Source: Nocardia aurantiaca (lineage in GTDB: Bacteria; Actinomycetota; Actinomycetes; Mycobacteriales; Mycobacteriaceae). Taken from it: a DNA stretch of 64,000 bases. The stretch covers positions 186,001 to 250,000 of the forward strand of contig NZ_WMBB01000002.1 of NCBI RefSeq assembly GCF_009708175.1. The letters are read 5' to 3'. The first letter of the stretch is position 1; each line of letters starts with the position of its first letter. Positions 18,889 through 27,624 of the stretch are shown piece after piece. Made by a program: the position numbers and the translations under genes. The notes under the pieces are model-generated. The model did no database searches. It worked only from the letters and a program-made list of their open reading frames with translations, and was not told the DNA's origin.

Positions 18889-20846
18889 CCGCCCAACTCA
18901 CTCGCGAAGACATGAGCACCGAGACTCGCGCCGTATCCCTGCTCCAGCGCGTCATCCTGCCCCGGCCGGGTGAGCCGCTGGACGTGCGCACGCTGTACCT
19001 CGAGGAATCGGACACCAATTCCCGTCGCGCGCATGCCATCACGCGCACCGCGCTGGCCATCGGCGCGGAGTCGGAGGTCTCCTTCTGCACCTACTTCAAT
19101 GCGGTCCCGGCCAGTTACTGGCGGCGCTGGAGCGTGCTGACCTCGGTGGTGCTGAAGCTGGAGCTGTCCGGCCACGGCCGCGTGGACGTGTACCGCTCCA
19201 AGGCCGATGGTTCCCGAATCCACGTGCAGGGCAACGAGTTCAGCACGCCCGGTGAGGGCGCGGCGGCCGCGGCCTTCGTGGAGTTCGAGGTGGATCTGGG
19301 CCCGTTCGAGGACGGCGGCTGGATCTGGTTCGACATCACCACCGACAGCCATGTCGAAATGCGCAGCGGCGGTTGGTACGCGCCGATCGAGGCGCCCGGC
19401 GAGGGCTCCATCGCGGTCGGCATGCCGACCTTCAACCGCCCCACCGACGCGGTGAAGACCTTGACGGCCCTGGGCTCCGACCCGCTGGTGCTGGAGAAGA
19501 TCCAGGCCGTCATCATTCCCGACCAGGGCACCCGCAAGGTGATGGACGAGCCCGGCTTCGCCGAGGCCGCGGCCCGCCTGGGCGGTCGCCTGGCCATCCA
19601 CGACCAGCCCAATCTCGGCGGTTCCGGCGGTTACAGCCGGGTCATGTACGAGGCGCTCGAGACCACCGACGCCGAGTACATCGTCTACATGGACGACGAC
19701 ATCGAGATCGAGCCGGACTGCATCCTGCGCGCGCTGGCCTTCTCGCGATTCGCCAAGTCGCCCATCCTGACCGGCGGCCAGATGCTCAACCTGCAGGAGC
19801 GCTCGCACCTGCACGTCATGGGCGAGGTGGTGGACCGCTCCATCTTCATGTGGACCGCGGCCCCGAACGTCGAATACGACCACGATTTCTCCAAGCACCC
19901 GCTGCGCGACCGCGACAACTCCAAGCTGCTACACCGGCGCATCGACGTCGACTTCAACGGCTGGTGGACCTGCGTCATCCCGCGCCGGGTGGCCGAGGAG
20001 ATCGGGCAGCCGCTGCCGCTGTTCCTGAAGTGGGACGACGCCGAATACGGTCTGCGCGCCCGCGAACACGGCTACCCGACCGTCACCCTCCCGGGCGCGG
20101 CGGTGTGGCACATGGCCTGGTCCGACAAGGACGACGCCATCGACTGGCAGGCCTACTTCCATCTGCGCAACCGCCTGGTGGTGGCCTCCCTGCACCTGCC
20201 CAACGACGGCCGCCCGATGGTGGTCAACACCATCAAGGCCACGCTGAAACACCTGCTGTGCCTGGAGTATTCGACGGTCGCCATCCAGAACGAGGCGATC
20301 CGCGACTACCTGGCGGGCCCGGAGAAGCTGTTCGAGCTGCTGCCGACGGCGCTGGGCAAGGTGCACGCCATGCGCAAGGAGTTCCCGGACGCGGTGGTGC
20401 TGGCGTCCTCCACCGAACTGCCGCTGGCCTCGCACGCCGACGTGGGCGCGGTCGGCGAGCCGGGTAACCCCCTCGCCAAGGTGGCCCGCCTCGGCAAGGG
20501 CGTGCTGCACAACTTCCGCAAGGCCAACCCGCGCCACCACGAGACCCCGCAGCTGAACGTGCCGACGCTGGACGCGCGCTGGTTCCTGCTCTCGCAGGTG
20601 GACGGTGTCACCGTTACCACCGCCGACGGCCGCGGAGTCGTCTACCGTAAGCGGGATCCGCGAAAGGCCATGGAGCTGTTCAAGGAAGCGATGCGCCTGC
20701 GCAAGGAGCTGGCCGAGCGCTTCCCCGAAGTGCGTGAGCAGTATCGTCGCGCGCACGCGCAGCTCACCAGCAAGGCCGCGTGGGAGACCGTCTTCGGTAT
20801 CGACACTGGTTCAGGCAGTACCCATTCGAGGAATGAGCCCAAATGA
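18885..20846 (+). CDS. glfT2: Bifunctional galactofuranosyltransferase GlfT2
   Basis: 653 aa, processive GT2 enzyme that polymerises galactofuranose with alternating beta-1,5 and beta-1,6 links on the lipid carrier at the inner face of the membrane. An N-terminal beta-rich domain ('ARRAHAIT...SFCTYFNAVPASYWRRW') precedes the GT-A domain: 'VGMPTFNRPTDAVKTL', the DXD-type motif 'YIVYMDDDIEIEPD', 'WWTCVIPRRVAEEIG', the catalytic acid region 'LKWDDAEYGLRAREHGY' and the metal/His motif 'AVWHMAWSD'. Size agrees with the mycobacterial enzyme (~637 aa). Its stop overlaps the next ATG (ATGA). Confidence 0.97.
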   Translation: MTAQLTREDMSTETRAVSLLQRVILPRPGEPLDVRTLYLEESDTNSRRAHAITRTALAIGAESEVSFCTYFNAVPASYWRRWSVLTSVVLKLELSGHGRVDVYRSKADGSRIHVQGNEFSTPGEGAAAAAFVEFEVDLGPFEDGGWIWFDITTDSHVEMRSGGWYAPIEAPGEGSIAVGMPTFNRPTDAVKTLTALGSDPLVLEKIQAVIIPDQGTRKVMDEPGFAEAAARLGGRLAIHDQPNLGGSGGYSRVMYEALETTDAEYIVYMDDDIEIEPDCILRALAFSRFAKSPILTGGQMLNLQERSHLHVMGEVVDRSIFMWTAAPNVEYDHDFSKHPLRDRDNSKLLHRRIDVDFNGWWTCVIPRRVAEEIGQPLPLFLKWDDAEYGLRAREHGYPTVTLPGAAVWHMAWSDKDDAIDWQAYFHLRNRLVVASLHLPNDGRPMVVNTIKATLKHLLCLEYSTVAIQNEAIRDYLAGPEKLFELLPTALGKVHAMRKEFPDAVVLASSTELPLASHADVGAVGEPGNPLAKVARLGKGVLHNFRKANPRHHETPQLNVPTLDARWFLLSQVDGVTVTTADGRGVVYRKRDPRKAMELFKEAMRLRKELAERFPEVREQYRRAHAQLTSKAAWETVFGIDTGSGSTHSRNEPK

Positions 20847-21427
20847 CGGCTGCACAGCCCGTTTCCGGCCCCGACCGCGGACTGCACGTGGTCCCGGACG
20901 CGCCGGTGGCCCCGGTCGCGTCCCCGGCCGAGGTCAAGATCATCAATCTGGTGCAGGGCACGATCGGCCGGAACCCGGCGGTCGTGAAGGCCGCGCGGGG
21001 CATGTCGCACTTCGGTGAGCATTCCCTCGGCTGGATCGGCATCGCCGCGGCGGGCGCGCTGGTGGACAAGCCGCGCCGCCGCCAGTGGGCGGGCGTGGCC
21101 GTCGGCGCGTTCGGCGCGCACGCCGCGTCGGTGGTCATCAAGCGCATCGTCCGCCGCCCCCGCCCGCACGATCCGTCCGTGCAGGTCAACGTGTCGACGC
21201 CGTCGAAGCTCAGCTTCCCGTCCTCGCACGCCACCTCCACCGCGGCGGCGGCGGTATTGCTCGGCAGGCTCACCGGGCTACCCTTGCCTGCGGTGCTCGT
21301 CCCGCCGATGCTGCTCTCCCGGGTCGTCCTCGGCGTGCATTACCCCTCCGACGTGCTCGCGGGTTCCGCGCTGGGCGCAGCATCAGCCGCAGCCGTGCTC
21401 GCCGCCGAAAAGAGACTCGCCAAGTGA
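20843..21427 (+). CDS. PAP2-family phosphatase (candidate decaprenyl-phosphoryl-5-phosphoribose phosphatase)
   Basis: 194 aa membrane phosphatase, homologous in position to Rv3807c. The three phosphatase motifs are 'KRIVRRPRP', 'SFPSSHATS' and 'SRVVLGVHYPSDV', containing the catalytic His residues. The N-terminal ~25 residues are Pro/Ala-rich and variable; hydrophobic segments follow. In this locus it is the likely enzyme that removes the 5-phosphate from the UbiA product before DprE1/DprE2 epimerisation. That role is from the pathway, not proven by sequence. It overlaps glfT2 by 4 bp and ubiA by 4 bp. Confidence 0.9.
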   Translation: MTAAQPVSGPDRGLHVVPDAPVAPVASPAEVKIINLVQGTIGRNPAVVKAARGMSHFGEHSLGWIGIAAAGALVDKPRRRQWAGVAVGAFGAHAASVVIKRIVRRPRPHDPSVQVNVSTPSKLSFPSSHATSTAAAAVLLGRLTGLPLPAVLVPPMLLSRVVLGVHYPSDVLAGSALGAASAAAVLAAEKRLAK

Positions 21428-22401
21428 CCGCCCAGGAAAGAGCCATCGTTGACATGAGCGAAGAGCCCACCAGCACCGACCTGGCAGAGGCGGTCATCAA
21501 GGGGCCGCCGAAGACGTTGGGCGGCGGCTTGATCAAGGCCATGCGCCCGCGGCAGTGGATCAAGAACGTGCTGGTGCTGGCCGCGCCGCTGGCCGCCGGC
21601 AAGACCGCCGGCGGCGAGCTGGTGATCACCGACCTGTCGGTGCTCGCGCACGTCGGCATCGCCTTCGTGGTGTTCTGCATGGCCGCCTCGGGCATCTACC
21701 TGGTCAACGACGCGCTCGACGTGGAGGCCGACCGGGCCCACCCCACCAAGCGTTTCCGGCCCATCGCGGCCGGCGTGGTGCCGGTGAACCTGGCCTACGC
21801 GCTGTCGGCGGTGCTGCTGATCGGCTCGATCCTGTTGTCCTTCACCGCGAACTGGCATCTGGCCGTGGTGATGGCGGTGTACATCGGCATCCAGCTGGCG
21901 TACTGCTTCGGCCTCAAGCACCAGGCGGTGCTGGACATCTGCATCGTGTCCTCGGGCTTCCTGCTGCGCGCGGTCGCCGGCGGCGTCTCCTCGGATATCC
22001 ATCTGTCCCAGTGGTTCCTGCTGATCATGGCGTTCGGCTCGCTGTTCATGGCGGCCGGCAAGCGCTACGCCGAGCTGAAGATCGCGCTCGACACCGGCGC
22101 CAAGATCCGCAAGTCGCTGGAGTACTACACACCGACCTACCTGCGTTTCGTCTGGACCCTGTCGGCCACCGCGGTCGTGGTGTTCTACGGTCTGTGGGCG
22201 TTCGAGCAGGATCGCGCCAAGGACACCATCTGGTTCGCCATCTCGATGATCCCGTTCGTCATCGCCATCATGCGGTACGCGGTGGACGTCGACGGAGGCG
22301 AAGCGGGTGAGCCGGAAGAGATCGCCCTGGGGGACCGCGTCCTCCAGTTCCTCGCAGTCGCCTTGATCGGAGCCCTGGGTGTCGCTGTCTATCTCACCTG
22401 A
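21424..22401 (+). CDS. ubiA: Decaprenyl-phosphate phosphoribosyltransferase (DPPR synthase)
   Basis: 325 aa from GTG 21424, which overlaps the PAP2 stop (GTGA). A further ATG at 21454 would give 315 aa. It is a polytopic UbiA prenyltransferase fold that transfers 5-phosphoribose from PRPP to decaprenyl phosphate, the first step toward the arabinose donor. The metal/pyrophosphate motif is 'LVNDALDVEADRAHPTKRFR', and a second conserved loop runs '(A)GKRYAELKIA'. The start 'AMRPRQWIKNVLVL' is characteristic of this subgroup. The essential Asp residues appear intact. Confidence 0.95.
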   Translation: MTAQERAIVDMSEEPTSTDLAEAVIKGPPKTLGGGLIKAMRPRQWIKNVLVLAAPLAAGKTAGGELVITDLSVLAHVGIAFVVFCMAASGIYLVNDALDVEADRAHPTKRFRPIAAGVVPVNLAYALSAVLLIGSILLSFTANWHLAVVMAVYIGIQLAYCFGLKHQAVLDICIVSSGFLLRAVAGGVSSDIHLSQWFLLIMAFGSLFMAAGKRYAELKIALDTGAKIRKSLEYYTPTYLRFVWTLSATAVVVFYGLWAFEQDRAKDTIWFAISMIPFVIAIMRYAVDVDGGEAGEPEEIALGDRVLQFLAVALIGALGVAVYLT

Positions 22402-24412
22402 CGTGGTAGAGGGAGCAGAGCGAGAATCGGGCGCGCCGACGGCACAGTTGCCGGTCGGTCGCGCCTGTCCGCGCGCGGATGACACCGCGCGCTTCTCGCG
22501 ACTATCCCGCGCCATGTTCATCGGTGGGATCGCGCTGACCGCGACGCTGTTCGCGGCCGGCGCATGGCAGCGGCGCTGGATCGCCGACGACGGCCTGATC
22601 GTCCTGCGCACGGTGCGAAACCTGATGGCGGGCAATGGTCCGGTCTTCAACGCGGGCGAACGCGTCGAGGCCAATACCAGCACGGCCTGGACCTTCATCG
22701 TCTACTTCTTCAGCTGGCTGACCCAGGCCCGGCTGGAATACGTGGTGCTGGGCATCGCGCTCACGCTGTCGGTGCTGGCCGTGGTCTTCGCCATGCTCGG
22801 CGCCGCCCGGCTGTGGGGCGGGACCGGTTCCGCGCTGCTGGTGCCGGCGGGCGTGCTGGTCTACATCGCCCTGCCCCCGGCCCGCGACTACGCCACCTCC
22901 GGACTGGAGTCCTGCCTGGTCATCTTCTGGCTGGCGGTGCTGTGGTGGGGGATGGTGCGCTGGAGCCAGGCCGAGAAGGTGCGCCCCGTGGCCTTTTTCG
23001 CGCTGGTCTTCTTCGCCGGTCTGGCCCCGCTCGTCCGGCCGGAGATGACACTGGTCGGCGCGCTCGCGCTGCTCATGCTCTTCTGCGCCCCGGTGCCCAC
23101 GACCCGGTTGCGGCCCTGGCTGTTCCGGGCGCTGGTCGTCGCGGTCGCCGGCCTGGTGCCGATCGCGTACCAGATCTGGCGCATGGGCTACTACGGTCTG
23201 CCCTACCCGAATACCGCGGTGGCCAAGGACGCCGGCGGCGCCAAATGGCATCAGGGGTTCATCTATCTGTGGGATCTGGTCGGGCCGTACTGGCTGTGGC
23301 TGCCGCTGGCGGTGCTGCTGGTCGCGGGCGTCGTGAGCGCGCGACAGCGTCGCGCCGCCGCGCCGGCCGATCGCCCGCTCCTCGCGGTTGCCGACGAGGC
23401 CAGCAAGACCGGCTGGCGCGGGCGGATTCACCGCTTCAGCGTCTGGCTGCGCAGCCCGGCCGCGGTGGTGGCCCTCATGCTGGGCAGCGGGTTCGTGCTG
23501 ACCGTCTACGAGATCCGCGTCGGCGGCGACTTCATGCACGGCCGCATGCTGCTGCCGCAGGTGTTCTGTCTGATCCTGCCGGTCGCGGTGCTGCCGATCC
23601 GGCTGCCCCGGCAAGCGCGGGAAGGCGGAGCGTTCGCGGACCGGGCGTCCGGACTGCGCGGAATGGATTGGGCTTTCGTCGTCGTGCTGGCGGCCTTCGT
23701 CGGCACGGCGGGCTGGGCGCTGTTCGCGGCCGACACCACCGCCATCACCGCCGGCACCAAGATCCGCGCCAACGGCATCGTGGACGAACGCATCTACTAC
23801 GTGCTCAATACCGGCCACGACCACCCGATCCGCGCCGAGGACTACATGGACTACCCGCGCATCCGCGCCATGGTCCGGGACATCGCGAACTCGCCGGACG
23901 GTGCGCTGCTGCTCAACTCGCCCTCGTTCATGAACTGGTATCTGGTGCCCGCGCCGGTGCCGGAGGGCGGTCGCGAGCACGTGGTGTTCTTCCTGAATCT
24001 CGGTATGACCAGCATGAACGTTCCGCTGGACGTGCGCGTCATCGACCAGATGGGGCTGGCGTATCCGCTTGCCTCGCATACCGATCGGCTGACCGATGGC
24101 CGCATCGGCCACGACAAGAACCTCTACCCCGACTGGGCGGTCGTGGATACCGGCATGGTGGACAAGCACCCGTGGATGCCGTGGTTCCTGGACGAGAAGT
24201 GGAGCACGCAGGCGCGCACGGCCCTGTCCTGCCCCGACACCCAGGCGCTGCTGGCCTCCTCGCGCGCCCCGCTCACCTTCGACCGCTGGCGGCACAACCT
24301 GATGCAGGCGTTCGACTTCGCCAAGTACCGCATCGACCGGGTGCCCAAGTACGAGATCCAGCGCTGCGGCCTGGTGGATCCGACTCAGCCGCCGCCCGCA
24401 CCGCCGAAGTAA
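22379..24412 (+). CDS. aftB: Terminal beta-(1->2) arabinofuranosyltransferase AftB
   Basis: 677 aa polytopic GT-C glycosyltransferase that adds the terminal beta-1,2 arabinofuranose to arabinogalactan using decaprenyl-phospho-arabinose outside the membrane. The catalytic acidic pair is in 'RRWIADDGLIVLRTVRN', just after the first transmembrane helix. About nine to ten helices follow, then a soluble C-terminal domain from ~residue 450. Start GTG 22379 overlaps ubiA by 23 bp. Later starts would shorten the variable N-terminus but must precede the first helix. It ends at a strong terminator (24427), closing the glf operon. Confidence 0.93.
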   Translation: MSLSISPDVVEGAERESGAPTAQLPVGRACPRADDTARFSRLSRAMFIGGIALTATLFAAGAWQRRWIADDGLIVLRTVRNLMAGNGPVFNAGERVEANTSTAWTFIVYFFSWLTQARLEYVVLGIALTLSVLAVVFAMLGAARLWGGTGSALLVPAGVLVYIALPPARDYATSGLESCLVIFWLAVLWWGMVRWSQAEKVRPVAFFALVFFAGLAPLVRPEMTLVGALALLMLFCAPVPTTRLRPWLFRALVVAVAGLVPIAYQIWRMGYYGLPYPNTAVAKDAGGAKWHQGFIYLWDLVGPYWLWLPLAVLLVAGVVSARQRRAAAPADRPLLAVADEASKTGWRGRIHRFSVWLRSPAAVVALMLGSGFVLTVYEIRVGGDFMHGRMLLPQVFCLILPVAVLPIRLPRQAREGGAFADRASGLRGMDWAFVVVLAAFVGTAGWALFAADTTAITAGTKIRANGIVDERIYYVLNTGHDHPIRAEDYMDYPRIRAMVRDIANSPDGALLLNSPSFMNWYLVPAPVPEGGREHVVFFLNLGMTSMNVPLDVRVIDQMGLAYPLASHTDRLTDGRIGHDKNLYPDWAVVDTGMVDKHPWMPWFLDEKWSTQARTALSCPDTQALLASSRAPLTFDRWRHNLMQAFDFAKYRIDRVPKYEIQRCGLVDPTQPPPAPPK

Positions 24413-24742
24413 GACCAAGACGAGCGAGCCCCGCGCCCTTGAATGGGTGCGGGGCTTTCTTTCATCGCGCGCATGGTGGAGGCCCGGCGGCCGGGCGAGC
24501 AGTCGACGTTTCCCTGGGTGTTCGGGAGCGAAGCCCCGAGAGTACGAGGGTTGTCCCCATCGTCATGGTTCGGATCGGAGATATGGGATGCTGTCTCGAT
24601 TTGGTAACACCCCGGCGTGGGTTTCGCGATAGGCTCCGCGAGTACTCCCGTTGCCTGCCAGAAATCAGCTGTGCCGCAACGGTTGTCGCAATACGAACCT
24701 GGGTGCACAGGGAGGCCCGGGGGCACGGACGGAAGGCCGGAT
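24413..24742 (+). other. Intergenic region between aftB and the first mycolyltransferase
   Basis: 330 bp. It begins with the aftB terminator. The remainder (24464-24742) holds no ORF that I support and should contain the promoter of the first mycolyltransferase; no clear -35/-10 pair was recognised. Confidence 0.5.
24427..24463 (+). terminator. Rho-independent terminator after aftB
   Basis: AGCCCCGCGCCC / GGGTGCGGGGCT stem (one mismatch) with a 6-nt loop, followed by TTCTTTC, 14 bp after the stop codon. Confidence 0.9.
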
Positions 24743-25789
24743 ATGCGGGACGTGACAGTTCGCGGTGGGGCACGGGTCTGGTTACGGAAATCGGTGCTGG
24801 GCTTGGCATTGGCGACCATGGCGCCGTTGGGGGTCTCCCTGCTGGGCACGACCGCCGCGCACGCGGCGTTCAGTCCGGACGGCATGGACTTCTACGTCGA
24901 CTCGGCCACGATGGGCCCGATCAAATCACGCGTCTTCCGTGCGGCCGACGGCAACACGAACCGCGTCGTCTACGCGCTCGACGGTGAGCGCGCCCGCGAC
25001 GACGACAACGGCTGGGAGATCAATACCGATGTCGCGCACGCGCTGACCGCCGCCAACATCAATGTGGTGATGCCCGTCGGCGGCCAGTCCAGCTGGTATG
25101 CCGACTGGAAGTCGCCCAGCACCTTTCTCGGCGTGCCCGCGGGCACGGCCGCCGTACAGTCCGGATCCGGTGTCACCCAGGCGCTTTCCGGTGGCCCCGG
25201 CAAGTCCTACACCTACAAATGGGAAACCTTCCTGAGCCAGGAGCTGCCCAATGCGCTGCGGGATCGCCTGGGCTTCAGCTCGACTCGCAACGGCATCTTC
25301 GGCCTGTCCATGAGCGGTGGTTCCGCGCTCATGCTGGCGGCCTTCCACCCCAGCCAATTCGCTTATGCCGGTTCGCTATCAGGCGCGCTGGACCTGTCGC
25401 TGCCCGGCATGCGCGACGCCATCCGGGTAGCCATGGTGGACGCCGGCGGCTACAACGTCGACGCGCTGGCCGGGCCCAAGGACCTCACGTGGCAGCACCT
25501 GGATCCCTTCCAGTTCGCGCCCAAGCTGAAGGCCAACGGCACCCGCATGTTCATCTCGGCCGGCAGTGGTCTGCCGGCCTCCACCGACGCCATCACGACC
25601 TCGACCATCCAGGCGATGGGCATCGAGGCGGTGGCGCTGGTCGGCACCAAGGCGTTCCAGTCCCGCTGGTCCGCGCTCGGCGGCGGAAATGTCGTCTACG
25701 ACTTTCCCGCGGTGGGCGTGCACAACTGGCGGAACTGGGAATCCGAACTGGGCCGCATGCTCCCGGACCTGTCCGCGAATATCGGTTGA
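24743..25789 (+). CDS. Ag85-type mycolyltransferase 1
   Basis: 348 aa, ATG 24743 after GGAAGG. The signal peptide ends at 'TTAAHAAF'. This alpha/beta hydrolase of the antigen 85/Cmt esterase family transfers mycolates to trehalose and arabinan at the cell surface. The nucleophile is Ser189 in 'GLSMSGGSALML', and the catalytic His lies in 'AVGVHNWRNWESEL'. The acidic member is probably the Glu of 'AMGIEAVALVG'. The family's 'WETFLSQELP' segment is present. Versus its neighbours the nucleophile elbow has SMSGG instead of SMGGS/SMGGT. It heads a run of three similar paralogues. Confidence 0.93.
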   Translation: MRDVTVRGGARVWLRKSVLGLALATMAPLGVSLLGTTAAHAAFSPDGMDFYVDSATMGPIKSRVFRAADGNTNRVVYALDGERARDDDNGWEINTDVAHALTAANINVVMPVGGQSSWYADWKSPSTFLGVPAGTAAVQSGSGVTQALSGGPGKSYTYKWETFLSQELPNALRDRLGFSSTRNGIFGLSMSGGSALMLAAFHPSQFAYAGSLSGALDLSLPGMRDAIRVAMVDAGGYNVDALAGPKDLTWQHLDPFQFAPKLKANGTRMFISAGSGLPASTDAITTSTIQAMGIEAVALVGTKAFQSRWSALGGGNVVYDFPAVGVHNWRNWESELGRMLPDLSANIG

Positions 25790-26098
25790 TCATCATCAGG
25801 ATTTCCCGTGCGCGCCTTCGGTATTCACCGTCTGGTATCGGGGATGCTGAAGGCGCGCATTGTGGTTCACGATATATGAGTGATAGGTGATGCGCATGAG
25901 TCCGCGGGGGCGAAATGTGACTCTCGAGTCGCATGCTGGCACTGATGCGTGCCACATTCCTCATCCACAGTGGCGCTCATCACTTTCGTCACGATCCGAT
26001 AACGCTCCGTTGGCCCGCGCACGATAGGGTCGCCGAGACCTCAACCGTGGTCACGAGCACACGGTGAGACCGAACGACAGGAAAGGCCGGACAAGTAA
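25790..26098 (+). other. Intergenic region between mycolyltransferases 1 and 2
   Basis: 309 bp. It contains an inverted repeat at 25810-25858 that probably ends the upstream transcript. The rest should carry the promoter of mycolyltransferase 2; I see no ORF and no convincing operator. Confidence 0.5.
25810..25858 (+). terminator. Inverted repeat after mycolyltransferase 1
   Basis: Perfect 10-bp arms GCGCGCCTTC / GAAGGCGCGC separated by 29 nt, 20 bp after the stop codon. The long loop makes the terminator role tentative. Confidence 0.45.
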
Positions 26099-27172
26099 AT
26101 GCGAGGCGATAGACGTCAGAGATCCCGCGGTTGGCTGAAGAAATCAGTGGTCGGAGTGGCTCTGGCGATTACGCTGCCGTTCGGGGTGTCGGCGGTGGGC
26201 GCCGGCACCGCGAGTGCGGCATTCAATCCCGACGGGTTCGACTTCTACGTCGACTCCGGATCGATGGGCCCGGTCAAGTCGCGCGTATTCCGCGCGGCCG
26301 ACGGCAACACCTCCCGCGTCGTCTACGCCCTCGACGGCATGCGCGCACGACAGGATCTGAGCGGCTGGGAAATCGAGACCGAAGTCGCTCGCGCGCTGAC
26401 CGCCGCGAACATCAACGTCGTCATGCCGATCGGCGGCCAGTCCAGCTTCTACGCCGACTGGAATGCGCCCAGCAGCCTTCTCGGCATGGGTGACGGCTCC
26501 GGATCGTCCTCCGGCTCCTCCTCGCTGTCCTCCTCCGGATCGTCCTCGGGCTCGGGCGCCTTCCAGATCATGGGCGGCGGCCCCGGCAAGAGCTACCGCT
26601 ACACCTGGGAGACCTTCCTGTCCCAGGACCTGCCCAACGCGCTGCAGAGCCGGCTGGGCTTCAGCCGCACCCGCAATGGCGTCTTCGGTCTTTCCATGGG
26701 TGGTTCCGGCGCGCTGACCCTGGCCGCCTACCATCCGGACCAGTTCAGCTTCGCGGGCTCGTTCTCCGGCTACCTGAACATCTCCGCGCCCGGCATGCGT
26801 GAGGCCATCCGCGTGGCCATGGTCGACGCCGGCGGCTACAACGTCGACTCCATGGCGCCGCCGTGGGGCTCGCAGTGGCTGCACATGGACCCGTTCGTGT
26901 TCGCGCCGCGCCTGAAGGCCAACAACACCCGCCTGTGGATCTCGGCGGCATCCGGCCTGCCCAATGGTGATCCGGTGGCGTTCTCGACCCTGAACGGCAT
27001 GGGTCTCGAGGCGCTGGCCCTGGTCAACAGCCGCGCCTTCCAGGTGCGGGCGGCCAGTCTCGGCATCAACAATGTCACCTACGACTTCCCGGCGGCCGGT
27101 ATCCACAACTGGCGCAACTGGGAGAACGAGGTCAACCGCATGATCCCGGACCTCTCGAACAACATCGGGTAA
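26099..27172 (+). CDS. Ag85-type mycolyltransferase 2 with Ser/Gly-rich insertion
   Basis: 357 aa, ATG 26099. The signal peptide ends at 'AGTASAAF'. Nucleophile Ser199 in 'GLSMGGSGAL', catalytic His in 'AAGIHNWRNWENEV', Glu in 'GMGLEALALV'. Between 'ADWNAPSSLLGMG' and 'GGGPGKSYRYTWETFL' lies a low-complexity Ser/Gly stretch (about residues 132-158), present in shorter and different form in copies 1 and 3. It sits in the loop that forms the acyl-pocket rim in antigen 85 structures. Closest in the window to copies 1 and 3 by the shared 'RVFRAADGNT' segment. Confidence 0.93.
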   Translation: MRGDRRQRSRGWLKKSVVGVALAITLPFGVSAVGAGTASAAFNPDGFDFYVDSGSMGPVKSRVFRAADGNTSRVVYALDGMRARQDLSGWEIETEVARALTAANINVVMPIGGQSSFYADWNAPSSLLGMGDGSGSSSGSSSLSSSGSSSGSGAFQIMGGGPGKSYRYTWETFLSQDLPNALQSRLGFSRTRNGVFGLSMGGSGALTLAAYHPDQFSFAGSFSGYLNISAPGMREAIRVAMVDAGGYNVDSMAPPWGSQWLHMDPFVFAPRLKANNTRLWISAASGLPNGDPVAFSTLNGMGLEALALVNSRAFQVRAASLGINNVTYDFPAAGIHNWRNWENEVNRMIPDLSNNIG

Positions 27173-27624
27173 CTCCGGCTCTCGGAGACGCTCAGGGGGA
27201 CAGCGGCTCCCCTGAACACCGATCGCGAGGTTCGCGGGCCACGTCCCGAAACCGTGAAGCCCCCGCCCAGCTGGGCGGGGGCTCTCTGCTCGAATGCGTT
27301 CGTTCTGGTCTGCGATCCGGATCCGCTGCGTGAATGGATTACGGCCATCGGTTCATGGATTGGGATATTTCGGTCAGTGTGTGCACTGTGCCGGGCGTCT
27401 GGCGCATGTTCGAGCTCGCGGCCCCGGATCGGGGTCTCGTCCGCGATACGCAGCGGAAATGTCCGGGGGCGACCTGCGCCTCGCGCCGCACGTCCGAAGA
27501 TCGATCCGCGACTCGCCGAATTGAGCACACCGGATACGCCCCACTGGACATCCGATACTCGGTTTGTACCGAAGATCAGTTCTGTGTGATCAATGTTCTG
27601 CTCAAACCGAGAAGGGCTGAGTCG
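27173..27624 (+). other. Intergenic region between mycolyltransferases 2 and 3
   Basis: 452 bp. A strong terminator lies at 27258. The remaining ~340 bp has no ORF I can support (an open frame from 27334 merges into the next gene but lacks a start site and signal peptide context) and presumably carries the promoter of mycolyltransferase 3. Confidence 0.5.
27258..27283 (+). terminator. Terminator after mycolyltransferase 2
   Basis: Perfect 11-bp stem AGCCCCCGCCC / GGGCGGGGGCT with a 4-nt loop, followed by CTCT, 85 bp after the stop. Confidence 0.85.

Noticed and set aside
22502..24418. 638-aa minus-strand frame across aftB
   Set aside because: Antisense shadow with Arg/His/Gln-rich composition and no motif.
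27334..27624. N-terminal extension of mycolyltransferase 3
   Set aside because: The upstream part of the open frame lacks a ribosome site and would bury the signal peptide; ATG 27625 has both features.
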